DNA of 27,925 nt, from contig CAZFPA010000020.1 in the NCBI GenBank assembly GCA_964520975.1, forward strand, positions 1 through 27,925, in the 5' to 3' direction. The notes below the pieces were generated by a model. That model had not been told where the DNA came from. It saw only the letters and a list, made by a program, of their open reading frames with translations, and did not search any database. A program made the position numbers and the translations under genes. Source of the stretch: CAZFPA01 sp964520975. GTDB lineage: Bacteria > Bacillota > Negativicutes > Selenomonadales > Selenomonadaceae. Position 1 is the first letter of the stretch. Each line of letters opens with the position of its first letter. This document shows, one piece after another, positions 1-6,326 of this stretch.

Positions 1-684
1 CATGGAGGTGTCAATGGATTTCCCGTATTTCACGGCGGCGATGGAAGCGCCATTACCCAGATGGCAGCTGATGATGCGCAGCTTTTCCGTCGTGGTGTGC
101 AGCATTTCCGCGGCAGTCTGGGCCACGTACTTATGTGAAGTCCCGTGGAAACCATACCGGCGGATGCCGTATTTCTGATAGAGCTGATACGGCAGGCCAT
201 AGAGATAAGCAACCTGCGACATGGTCTGATGGAATGCCGTATCGAATACAGCAACCTCCGGCTTGCCGGGCATGAGCTTCATACAGGCCTTGATGCCATG
301 CAGATTCGCCGGATTATGCAGCGGCGCAATTTCGCAGCAGGCCTCGATGTCATGCAGCACATCCTCATTCACCACCGCGGAGTCCGTAAAGCGCTCTCCG
401 CCATGCGCCACGCGATGCCCGATGGCATCGATTTCGTCAAGGCTCTCAATCACGCCATACTCCGGATGGGTGAGCGCATCGAGCACCATCTGCACCGCGG
501 CTTTATGATCCGGGATCTCGGTTTCGATCCGCTTCTTTTCTCCCCCACGGGGTGTCTGCTGCAGCACGGCTTCCTTACTGCCGATGCGTTCCACCAGCCC
601 CTTGGCGATCACGCTTTCGTCCTTCATATCTATGAGCTGATATTTCAGCGAAGAGCTGCCACAGTTGATGGTCAAAACAATCAT
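1..684 (-). CDS. ackA: Acetate kinase, N-terminal part (truncated by window edge)
   Basis: Acetate kinase interconverts acetyl phosphate plus ADP with acetate plus ATP, the ATP-yielding last step of acetate fermentation in the cytoplasm. Translation of the minus strand starts MIVLTINCGSSSLKYQL, the family N-terminal phosphate-binding signature. The second family signature is also visible: GHRVAHGGERFT near residue 95, then PLHNPANLHGI and the catalytic-region YGFHGTSHKYV. The reading frame is open through position 1 (228 codons, ending in the SIDTSM motif), so about 170 C-terminal residues lie outside the window. The start ATG at 682-684 follows a GGGAGG ribosome site. No pta gene is adjacent on this side; the neighbour upstream is the terminator of the pan operon, so ackA has its own promoter. 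Identification is near certain. Confidence 0.97.
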   Translation of the reverse strand, partial: MIVLTINCGSSSLKYQLIDMKDESVIAKGLVERIGSKEAVLQQTPRGGEKKRIETEIPDHKAAVQMVLDALTHPEYGVIESLDEIDAIGHRVAHGGERFTDSAVVNEDVLHDIEACCEIAPLHNPANLHGIKACMKLMPGKPEVAVFDTAFHQTMSQVAYLYGLPYQLYQKYGIRRYGFHGTSHKYVAQTAAEMLHTTTEKLRIISCHLGNGASIAAVKYGKSIDTSM

Positions 685-789
685 TCAAATACCTCCCGTC
701 AAGACTTTTTCTTGTTTCGTATTTATCGTAGCATCATTGTTGTGTCTGCTGTGAGAGGAATTCAAGCCATTTTTGGGCAAAATCCAAAG

Positions 790-822
790 TATTTATTTGT
801 ATTGAATTCTACTGTTCAATAC
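790..822 (-). promoter_or_regulatory. Inverted repeat and possible promoter upstream of ackA
   Basis: Positions 799-822 form a perfect 8-bp inverted repeat, GTATTGAA-N8-TTCAATAC, too AT-rich to be a terminator. On the minus strand its proximal arm overlaps a possible -35 (TTGAAC, 814-819), 18 bp from a weak -10 (TAAATA, 790-795). This arrangement resembles a dimeric repressor or activator operator for ackA. The symmetry is seen directly; the function is inferred. Confidence 0.4.
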
Positions 823-840
823 GAAGGAATAAAAATCCAT

Positions 841-872
841 AAAAAAAGGCCAGCCAAAAATGCTGGCTGACC
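841..872 (-). terminator. Intrinsic terminator of the panS-panC-panD operon
   Basis: On the minus strand an 8-bp stem (865-872 with 848-855, one G-U pair) is followed directly by seven T residues (847-841). It begins 23 nt after the panD stop and separates the pan operon from ackA. Confidence 0.88.
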
Positions 873-894
873 GTTTGCCTTGCTATAGATTTTT

Positions 895-1278
895 TCAGGA
901 TACCTGGCCGTGCTGTTCAAGAATGCGAATGCTTTTGACCTTGTTTTTGCTGTCCACCATGACCACCTTGGGATGATGCGCCGCGGCCTCCTCCTCGCTG
1001 TAGAGGGCGTAGGCCATGATGATGACGATATCGCCCGGCTGCACGCAGCGGGCGGCCGCGCCGTTGAGACAGATGACACCGGAGCCGCGCGGGCCCGGAA
1101 TCACATAGGTCTCCAGCCGCTCCCCATTGTTATTGTCCGTGATCTGCACGCGTTCATTGGGCAGAATGCCTGCAGCCTCCATGAGCACCTCATCAATGGT
1201 GATGCTGCCCATGTACTGCAGGTTCGCCTCGGTGACCGTAGCACAGTGAATCTTGGCCTTCAGCAGATTGAGCATCAT
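895..1278 (-). CDS. panD: Aspartate 1-decarboxylase (pyruvoyl-dependent)
   Basis: PanD decarboxylates L-aspartate to beta-alanine, the second substrate of pantothenate synthetase. The 127-residue length is typical. The self-cleavage site is clear: YMGSIT, with Gly24-Ser25, where Ser25 becomes the pyruvoyl cofactor, matching the E. coli numbering. The conserved RGSGVICLNGAAARCVQPGDIVII block follows in shape (Tyr58 region, then NGAAA around residue 73). The start ATG overlaps the panC stop (ATGA arrangement), and a second ATG follows immediately; both are possible starts. Translational coupling to panC is likely. An intrinsic terminator follows. Function is near certain. Confidence 0.97.
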   Translation of the reverse strand: MMLNLLKAKIHCATVTEANLQYMGSITIDEVLMEAAGILPNERVQITDNNNGERLETYVIPGPRGSGVICLNGAAARCVQPGDIVIIMAYALYSEEEAAAHHPKVVMVDSKNKVKSIRILEQHGQVS

Positions 1279-2132
1279 TCAGCCTCCACCCCCAGGATTA
1301 CATTATCGATGAGGCGCGTCTTGCCGATGCGCACCGCAATAGCCAGCAGCGCTGCTCCCTCTACCTCCCGGATAGGTTGCAGTTCCGGGAAGGAATAACA
1401 GTCGACATAGTCCACATCCGCCAGCGGCTCGGAAGCCAGCTCCGCCTGTACGAGCGCCTTGAGCGCAGCGGTACGCGTTTCCCCCGCCCGGCAGGCATCC
1501 ATTGCCTTCTGCAGGCTGCGTGACAGGATGAGCGCGGCTTCCCGCTCGCCCGCGGACAAATACGCGTTGCGGGAGCTCCGGGCCAGACCGTTTTCCTCGC
1601 GCACAATCGGCACCATCCGCACCGTGACAGGCAGATTTAGATCCCGCACGACCTGGCGGATCACTACAACCTGCTGCGCGTCCTTCTGACCGAAAAAGGC
1701 CTGATCCGCCCGCGCGAGGTTCATGAGCTTGGTCACGACCGTCGCCACGCCCCGGAAATGTCCCGGCCGGCGGGCACCGCAGAGCTTGTCCGTGAGCGTG
1801 CTGCCCACTTCGATATAGGTGCCATAGCCCGCCGGATACATCTCCTCCGGCTCCGGATGGAACACGGCATCGACACCGGCAGCCTCCAGCTTCTCGCAGT
1901 CCGCGGCAAAGCGGCGCGGATAGGCGGCATAATCCTCATTGGGCCCGAACTGCACCGGATTCACGAACACCGAGGCAATGACCACATCGCAATGCTGCCG
2001 GGCTGCCCGCATGAGCGTAAGATGCCCTTCGTGCAGCGCCCCCATCGTCGGTACGAGCCCGATTGTCCGCCCCTGCCGCTTGATCTCAGCGGTATATTCC
2101 TGTATTTCTTGTACGGTATAAAGCTTTTTCAT
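1275..2132 (-). CDS. panC: Pantoate--beta-alanine ligase (pantothenate synthetase)
   Basis: PanC joins pantoate and beta-alanine using ATP, via a pantoyl-adenylate, to give pantothenate. The adenylate-forming motif VPTMGALHEGHLTL lies near residue 28 and holds the HxGH-type nucleotide-binding motif. FVNPVQFGPNEDY, GQKDAQQVVVIRQ and the KMSKS-like RSSRNAYLS segment are all present. I chose the ATG at 2132 because AAAGGA lies about 8 nt upstream of it. An in-frame ATG at 2141 overlaps the panS stop but has its ribosome site too close. The length is then 285 residues, normal for the family. It sits between panS and panD with overlaps on both sides, so the three genes are one transcript. Confidence 0.97.
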   Translation of the reverse strand: MKKLYTVQEIQEYTAEIKRQGRTIGLVPTMGALHEGHLTLMRAARQHCDVVIASVFVNPVQFGPNEDYAAYPRRFAADCEKLEAAGVDAVFHPEPEEMYPAGYGTYIEVGSTLTDKLCGARRPGHFRGVATVVTKLMNLARADQAFFGQKDAQQVVVIRQVVRDLNLPVTVRMVPIVREENGLARSSRNAYLSAGEREAALILSRSLQKAMDACRAGETRTAALKALVQAELASEPLADVDYVDCYSFPELQPIREVEGAALLAIAVRIGKTRLIDNVILGVEAE

Positions 2133-2137
2133 GACTT

Positions 2138-3097
2138 TCATCCTTTCTCACTGCCGAGGAGCAGTTCCTCTTCCTGCAGCTTTTCATCTTTTCGGGAAAA
2201 ATAATTGGCGGCCAAAGAACCGGAGATATTGTGCCATACGCTGAAGATGGCTCCCGGTATCGCTGCGGCCGGATTGAAATACAGAATCGCCAGGGAGGCC
2301 GCAAGACCGGAGTTCTGCATTCCCACCTCAATTCCCACAGCCCGCGCCTTCGCTGGCGGCAAATGCAGCACCCCAGCTAAAGCATACCCCAGCAGCAGGC
2401 CAAAGACATTATGGAACACGACCACCATCGCGACGATGAGTCCCATATCAAGAAGCCGTGCCGCACTCATGGAGACCACACCGCCCACGAGCAGCACGAT
2501 GGTCACCACGGAAACAAAGGGAAGATAGGGCAGACACCTTCTGACCGCTCCCGCAAAGAAATGATTGACAGCCAGCCCTAAAAGAATAGGCAGCAGCACC
2601 ATCTGCGCGATGGATACCATCATCGCCGGCAGCGATACATCGATCCAGGCATCGGCCAGCAGCCAGGTCAGGCAGGGGGTAACGACCGGTGCGAGCAGGG
2701 TCGTGGTCATCGTCATAGCCACGGACAGCGCCACATCGCCCTTCGCGAGATAGGTGATGACATTCGAAGCCGTGCCTCCCGGGCAGGTTCCCACAAGAAT
2801 CACTCCGATCGCGAGCTCCGGCGGCAGTGCAAAGACCTGAACGAGGGCCCAGGCCAGCCCCGGCATGATGGTGAACTGCGCCACCGCACCCAGGCAGACC
2901 TCCCAGGGCCGCTCCAGCAGCAGACGGAAATCCTCGAGGCGCAGCGTCATGCCCATACCGAACATCACGATGCCAAGCATCCAGGCCACCTTTGGTGCCA
3001 CCCAGCTCAGGGTATGGGGCCATACCGCCCCCACAACCCCGGCCAGCACCACGAAGAGTGCCATACGACGGACCACGAAACCACAGATTTTTTGCAA
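2138..3097 (-). CDS. panS: BASS-family transporter, probable pantoate/ketopantoate importer PanS
   Basis: This is an integral membrane protein of about 319 residues with roughly nine or ten hydrophobic segments. It carries bile acid:sodium symporter family signatures: CPGGTASNVITYLAKGD in the first half and EVGMQNSGLA in the second. Salmonella PanS, of this family, imports ketopantoate or pantoate. The direct overlap with panC strongly suggests the same substrate here, but this is context-based. The frame is open to 3325, but the likely start is TTG at 3095-3097, since GGAGGG lies 6 nt before it and family members begin with a similar KICxF(V)xRxMALFV stretch. The upstream in-frame sequence is then leader RNA, not protein. 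The C-terminus is acidic (KLQEEELLLGSEKG). Confidence 0.75.
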   Translation of the reverse strand: MQKICGFVVRRMALFVVLAGVVGAVWPHTLSWVAPKVAWMLGIVMFGMGMTLRLEDFRLLLERPWEVCLGAVAQFTIMPGLAWALVQVFALPPELAIGVILVGTCPGGTASNVITYLAKGDVALSVAMTMTTTLLAPVVTPCLTWLLADAWIDVSLPAMMVSIAQMVLLPILLGLAVNHFFAGAVRRCLPYLPFVSVVTIVLLVGGVVSMSAARLLDMGLIVAMVVVFHNVFGLLLGYALAGVLHLPPAKARAVGIEVGMQNSGLAASLAILYFNPAAAIPGAIFSVWHNISGSLAANYFSRKDEKLQEEELLLGSEKG

Positions 3098-3330
3098 ATG
3101 AATCCCTCCTAAAATAAAATTTAGGCAAAAGAAAAGCCTTCCGGCTTTGACCGAAAGGCAGACGTATCCCTGTACTGATGAACCTTTCTGTCTCAGTCTG
3201 TAAAGATCTAAGCAGATATGATGCGTTTGTTCTGTTTTGAGATCGTAGAGAAAAGTATAATTCACCAAAGATGATATTATCTTTTGCCACACCTGCAGGA
3301 TACCATATAAAGGAAAATAATGCAATATCG
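3098..3330 (-). promoter_or_regulatory. Long leader of the pan operon with a probable transcription attenuator
   Basis: About 230 nt precede the panS ribosome site without a convincing gene. The minus-strand segment at 3192-3183 (GACAGAAAGG) can pair 9 of 10 bases with CCTTTCGGTC at 3158-3149. That second segment includes most of the left arm of the terminator at 3124-3159. The two structures exclude each other, as in an antiterminator/terminator switch. A further pairing, CAGAC (3200-3196) with GTCTG, may extend the alternative fold. I do not recognise a T-box or a named riboswitch class. The published pan RNA motif is a candidate that I cannot test by eye. Confidence 0.55.
3124..3159 (-). 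terminator. Intrinsic terminator inside the pan leader
   Basis: A 9-bp stem on the minus strand (3151-3159 with 3136-3144, one G-U pair, 6-nt loop) is followed by TTTTCTTTTG. It ends about 15 nt before the panS ribosome site, so it would stop transcription before the operon unless disrupted. Confidence 0.75.
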
Positions 3331-3333
3331 CAT

Positions 3334-3367
3334 AAAAAAACTGCCGCCAGCAAAAAGCTGACGGCAG
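3334..3367 (-). terminator. Intrinsic terminator of the PTS operon
   Basis: An 11-bp stem with one G-U pair (3357-3367 with 3341-3351) and a five-base loop is followed on the minus strand by seven T residues (3340-3334). It lies about 40 nt after the IID stop codon. Confidence 0.92.
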
Positions 3368-3380
3368 CTGCGATTGTATT

Positions 3381-3411
3381 ATAACCCCTGCGACATCTTA
3401 TCCCGAGTTAT
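3381..3411 (-). repeat. Short copy (31 nt) of the ATAACTCGG palindromic element
   Basis: Read on the minus strand it begins ATAACTCGGGATAAGATGTC and ends GGGGTTAT, so it is bounded by ATAAC/GTTAT inverted ends. The first 20 bases match the copies at 22130-22234 and 6028-6073 closely. It begins at the TAA stop codon of the IID gene and precedes that operon's terminator. It looks like an internally deleted version of the long copy. Confidence 0.6.
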
Positions 3412-4232
3412 TTTACACTCAGTATGCCGGTACCATAACCGAAGATACCGATTGCAAAGAGACCGAAGATGATCCAGATCGGGTTGATCTTTTTGCGCAT
3501 GAGATACATGCAGGCAAAGGTCATAAGGAGCGGAACGAGGCCCGGCATGAGCTGATCCAGGATGCCCTGTACCGTAGTCGTGACGACCTCACCCTTGGCA
3601 TTGGTGATCTGCGATACCACAACAGGAATGTTCACCGATGTCCACTTGTTTACCAGGGCGCCCATGACGAAGAGGCCCAGGATGGATGCGCCCTCTGTGA
3701 GCTTCTGCAGGCGGTTGCCAGCAACATCCTTAACGACGTCAGTACCCTTGATATAGCCGTATTTAATGCCATACCAGCGGATTGCCAGACGAACGATGTT
3801 GAACAGGAAGAAGAAGATGAGCGGGCCAGCCAGGCTGCCGTTGATAGCGAAGGAAGCACCAAGAGCTGCCGTGATCGGACGCAGCGTGCCCCAGAAGATC
3901 GGGTCGCCGACGCCGGCCAGTGGTCCCATCATACCTACTTTGATACCGTTGATAACGCCATCCGGGATATCCTTGCCATTTGCCCTCTGTTCCTCCATAG
4001 CGGCCGTAATGCCAATGATCGGTGCCGTAACGAACGGCTGCGTGTTGTAGAATTCCAGGTGGCGCTTGAGGGCCTGCTTGAGCTCTTCACCCTTGTAGAG
4101 GCGCTTGAGCACCGGGATCATGCCGAAGCAATACCCGAGGGCCTGCATTCTTTCCATGTTCCAGGAACCCTGTGCGAAGTTCGAACGGACGAATGTCCAG
4201 AAAAAATCACTTTTGGTAATTTTCTTATCCAT
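3408..4232 (-). CDS. PTS mannose/fructose/sorbose family IID component
   Basis: IID is one of the two membrane subunits that form the sugar channel of a mannose-family phosphotransferase system. The 274 residues show the family pattern: an N-terminal DFFWTFVRSNFAQGSWNMERMQALGY region, the GVINGIKVGMMGPLAGVGDPIFWGTLRP motif around residues 92-118, and hydrophobic segments toward the C-terminus (IFGYGTGIL). The start ATG at 4232 has GGGAGG upstream and lies 24 nt after the IIC stop. It is the last gene of a IIA-IIB-IIC-IID operon. The sugar cannot be told from sequence alone: mannose, fructose, glucose and amino sugars are all possible. Confidence 0.95.
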   Translation of the reverse strand: MDKKITKSDFFWTFVRSNFAQGSWNMERMQALGYCFGMIPVLKRLYKGEELKQALKRHLEFYNTQPFVTAPIIGITAAMEEQRANGKDIPDGVINGIKVGMMGPLAGVGDPIFWGTLRPITAALGASFAINGSLAGPLIFFFLFNIVRLAIRWYGIKYGYIKGTDVVKDVAGNRLQKLTEGASILGLFVMGALVNKWTSVNIPVVVSQITNAKGEVVTTTVQGILDQLMPGLVPLLMTFACMYLMRKKINPIWIIFGLFAIGIFGYGTGILSVK

Positions 4233-4256
4233 TATAATATCCTCCCTTATCCTTTA

Positions 4257-5060
4257 TTAGTCGAGTTCATCGTCAGCATCGCTGGATGCTGCGGCTGCCG
4301 GCGCTGCGGCTGCAGATGCCTGCTGGTATTTCGGGTTCAGCTGGATGTATACGATTGCGCATACCAGGCCGATAACACCAAGAGCTACCAGGTTGAAGTT
4401 CGTGAAGGCCGCTACGACGAAGCCCAGGAAGAAGAAAGGCATGAGATACTGTGCGCCCATCATGTTGATGACCATTGCATAACCAACAACAACGATGAAT
4501 CCACCAGCTACCTGCAGGCCACCGGTGATGACCGGCGGGATGGCATCGAGCATAGCCTGTACAGCACCGGTGCCGATATACATGGCAACGAGAGTGGACG
4601 GAATAGCTACGCGGAGTGCCTGGATAAGAAGAGCACCGAGGTGGCAGATATCTACGCCGCGGGTATTGCCCTCCAGAGCGTAACTGTCAGCCTTGTGCTG
4701 GAATACAACGGTGAGTGTACGGCAGAGAATCGTGAGTACCTGGCCTGCGGCTGCGATTGGTACAGCGATGGCGATACCAGAGGTGATGCTCTGATGGCCG
4801 GCAACTACCAGGATTGTAGAAATAACCGAAGCCAGCGCTGCATCCGGTGCCATTGCGGCGCCGATGTTCATCCAGCCCAGAGCGATCATTTCCAACATAC
4901 CACCGATGATGATACCTGTTGTCATATCTCCGAGAATAAGACCTGTGATTGTGCACGCGATAAGCGGTCGATGCGTCTGGAATTCATCCAATACGCTCCC
5001 CATACCTGCCACACTTGCGACGATGAAGATGGCAATAATTTGCATGCTGCTAAGTTCCAT
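4257..5060 (-). CDS. PTS mannose/fructose/sorbose family IIC component
   Basis: IIC is the second membrane subunit of the mannose-family PTS. About 267 mostly hydrophobic residues contain the family motifs GLILGDMTTGIIIGGMLEMI and GWMNIGAAMAPDAALAS in the first third. The C-terminus is a short Ala-rich, acidic cytoplasmic tail (ASSDADDELD). I chose the ATG at 5060 because GGGGGGA lies about 7 nt upstream of it; an in-frame start at 5075 gives five more residues and lacks a site. It lies 42 nt after IIB and 24 nt before IID and is clearly cotranscribed with both. Confidence 0.95.
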   Translation of the reverse strand: MELSSMQIIAIFIVASVAGMGSVLDEFQTHRPLIACTITGLILGDMTTGIIIGGMLEMIALGWMNIGAAMAPDAALASVISTILVVAGHQSITSGIAIAVPIAAAGQVLTILCRTLTVVFQHKADSYALEGNTRGVDICHLGALLIQALRVAIPSTLVAMYIGTGAVQAMLDAIPPVITGGLQVAGGFIVVVGYAMVINMMGAQYLMPFFFLGFVVAAFTNFNLVALGVIGLVCAIVYIQLNPKYQQASAAAAPAAAASSDADDELD

Positions 5061-5102
5061 GATTTGTCCCCCCATATAATTTTTAATTTATGAAACGGAT
5101 GC

Positions 5103-5579
5103 TTATTTCAAAACATCCATCAGCATAACTTTTTTATCCGTATTGACCTTGCGGATCTCGAGCTCGATGCCCTTTTCATTCAGTGCCTTGAAGGCTGCGA
5201 TGTCTTCATCATTGACGGATACAGCACCCGTGATCTGATGCTTGCCATCCTTGAAGCTCATGCCGCCGATGTTTACGCTCTGGATATCCACGCCGGCTTC
5301 CACCATGCGCAGAACGCTGGTCGGATTCGTGAAGAGCAGCAGGCATTTATCCTCGGCGTATTTCGGGTTGTTGTAGACGCGGACCGCCTTCTCAACCTCA
5401 ACGACATGGGATTTGATCCCCGGAGGCGCTACCTGCTTCAAAAGCGTGGAACGAATCTCGTCCTTTGCTACTTCATCATCACAGACGATGATGCGCTGAC
5501 AGCCTGTCACCTTCGACCAAACCGTTGCTACCTGACCGTGGATCAGACGGTCATCAATTCTTGCCAATACAATTTTCAT
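5103..5579 (-). CDS. PTS mannose/fructose/sorbose family IIB component
   Basis: IIB is the cytoplasmic subunit that takes phosphate from IIA and passes it to the incoming sugar. The protein has 158 residues, a normal length. The phosphorylated His is His14 in RIDDRLIHGQVATVW, the family signature. GVDIQSVNIGGMSFKDGKHQIT is the conserved second half. Its ATG shares one base with the IIA stop codon (TAATG), so translation is coupled to IIA. Confidence 0.96.
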   Translation of the reverse strand: MKIVLARIDDRLIHGQVATVWSKVTGCQRIIVCDDEVAKDEIRSTLLKQVAPPGIKSHVVEVEKAVRVYNNPKYAEDKCLLLFTNPTSVLRMVEAGVDIQSVNIGGMSFKDGKHQITGAVSVNDEDIAAFKALNEKGIELEIRKVNTDKKVMLMDVLK

Positions 5580-6010
5580 TAGAAATCATCCTCCTCATCA
5601 TTTGCTATCTGGCTTGAATGAAAGGTCTGCAGGCCCATTTTACCGGCAGTTGCAGCCTTTTCCATAACCTCTTTGATATCCTCATGCGCGTCTGCCATCT
5701 GTGCACTGACCATCTCAATGAGCATGGGCAGGTTTACACCGGCCACAATGCCATAGTCCGCGTGGCTCATTACCATACGGCAAGCTGCGTTATACGGGCT
5801 GCCACCAAACAGATCGTTGAGGAACAGTACCCCATCGGTCGTATCGAGTGCCGCAATGGCTTCCTCATATTTTTTGATGACATCCTCCGGGCCTTCGCCA
5901 GGAACCAGCGTTACCGCCTTGGTATTCCCTAAAGGTCCACAGATCATCTCGCATGTCTTTACCAGTTCTTCGGAAAATCTCCCATGAGTACCTACAATAA
6001 TTCCGAACAT
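5579..6010 (-). CDS. PTS mannose/fructose family IIA component
   Basis: IIA accepts phosphate from HPr and gives it to IIB. The protein has 143 residues. It begins MFGIIVGTHGRFSEEL, with phospho-acceptor His9, and contains LFLNDLFGGSPYNAA and GVNLPMLIEM, the remaining family signatures. The frame is open to 6106, but only the ATG at 6008-6010 has a ribosome site (AAGGGGG, 8 nt away) and matches the family start; the extra upstream residues come from a hairpin-forming leader. It is the first gene of the operon, about 100 nt downstream of a sigma-54 promoter. Confidence 0.96.
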   Translation of the reverse strand: MFGIIVGTHGRFSEELVKTCEMICGPLGNTKAVTLVPGEGPEDVIKKYEEAIAALDTTDGVLFLNDLFGGSPYNAACRMVMSHADYGIVAGVNLPMLIEMVSAQMADAHEDIKEVMEKAATAGKMGLQTFHSSQIANDEEDDF

Positions 6011-6027
6011 AAATTCAGCCCCCTTAA

Positions 6028-6073
6028 TATAACTCGGTACAGGATGTCCCCTGCCTCTGCAAGGCGGGCATCC
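6028..6073 (+). repeat. ATAACTCGG element copy in the PTS leader, forms a hairpin
   Basis: On the plus strand this copy reads TATAACTCGGTACAGGATGT and continues into a hairpin. Its stem is GGATG/CATCC plus CCC/GGG plus GCCT/AGGC, with the loop around CTCTGCA. It agrees at 22 of the first 24 bases with the copy at 22130-22234. Relative to the PTS operon it is reversed, and as RNA the hairpin would end just before the IIA ribosome site. It could affect translation or transcript stability. Confidence 0.65.
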
Positions 6074-6124
6074 ACTGTCTTGCGTCTTCGAGAAAATATC
6101 TTTCATATCTCTGCCCCTTATATA

Positions 6125-6140
6125 TGCAAGTAGCGTGCCA
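6125..6140 (-). promoter_or_regulatory. Sigma-54 (-24/-12) promoter of the PTS operon
   Basis: The minus strand reads TGGCAC-N5-TTGCA (TGGCAC at 6140-6135, TTGCA at 6129-6125), a full match to the RpoN consensus TGGCAC-N5-TTGCW. Transcription would start near 6113, about 100 nt before the IIA start codon. The activator gene lies immediately upstream and has the GAFTGA sigma-54 contact loop, so promoter and activator support each other. Confidence 0.93.
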
Positions 6141-6204
6141 ACTTAGTGTATCAAAGGAAAAATAATTGTTTTTGCTTATTTTTACGTGATTTCAATTGAG
6201 CAAT

Positions 6205-6254
6205 AATACTCTATTTTTTTATCAATACTCTAATTCTGGTGTTTTAATACACTA
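6205..6254 (-). promoter_or_regulatory. Probable upstream activator sites for the LevR-type regulator
   Basis: Three direct repeats, AATACTCTA (6205-6213), AATACTCTA (6224-6232) and AATACACTA (6246-6254), are spaced 19 and 22 bp, close to two helical turns. They lie about 90-140 bp upstream of the predicted sigma-54 start, the usual place for enhancer-type sites. A reversed copy, TTAGTGTAT (6143-6151), abuts the -24 element. The repeats are seen directly; their ligand is inferred. Confidence 0.6.
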
Positions 6255-6275
6255 TTATTTGTCTGCAACCAGGCA

Positions 6276-6317
6276 AATAAAAATACACTACAGCATCACA
6301 TGCCGTAGTGTATTTTT
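6276..6317 (-). terminator. Intrinsic terminator of levR, containing the AATACACTA motif in both arms
   Basis: The arms are AAAAATACACTAC-A-GCAT and ATGC-C-GTAGTGTATTTTT with a 3-nt loop. On the minus strand it starts 9 nt after the levR stop and ends in TTTTTATTTG. The stem is long but AT-rich. Because each arm holds the same 9-mer as the putative activator sites, it may serve both as terminator and as binding site. Confidence 0.7.
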
Positions 6318-6326
6318 TAATCTTTT

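Noticed and set aside
3098..3325. A 76-residue N-terminal extension of the PanS protein
   Set aside because: The frame is open to 3325, but the extension contains the leader terminator and an excess of Cys/Arg/Gln atypical of the family. The TTG at 3097 has a well-placed GGAGGG and fits the family start.
3098..3330. T-box leader for the pan operon
   Set aside because: No T-box sequence (AGGGTGGNACCGCG-like) was found before the terminator.
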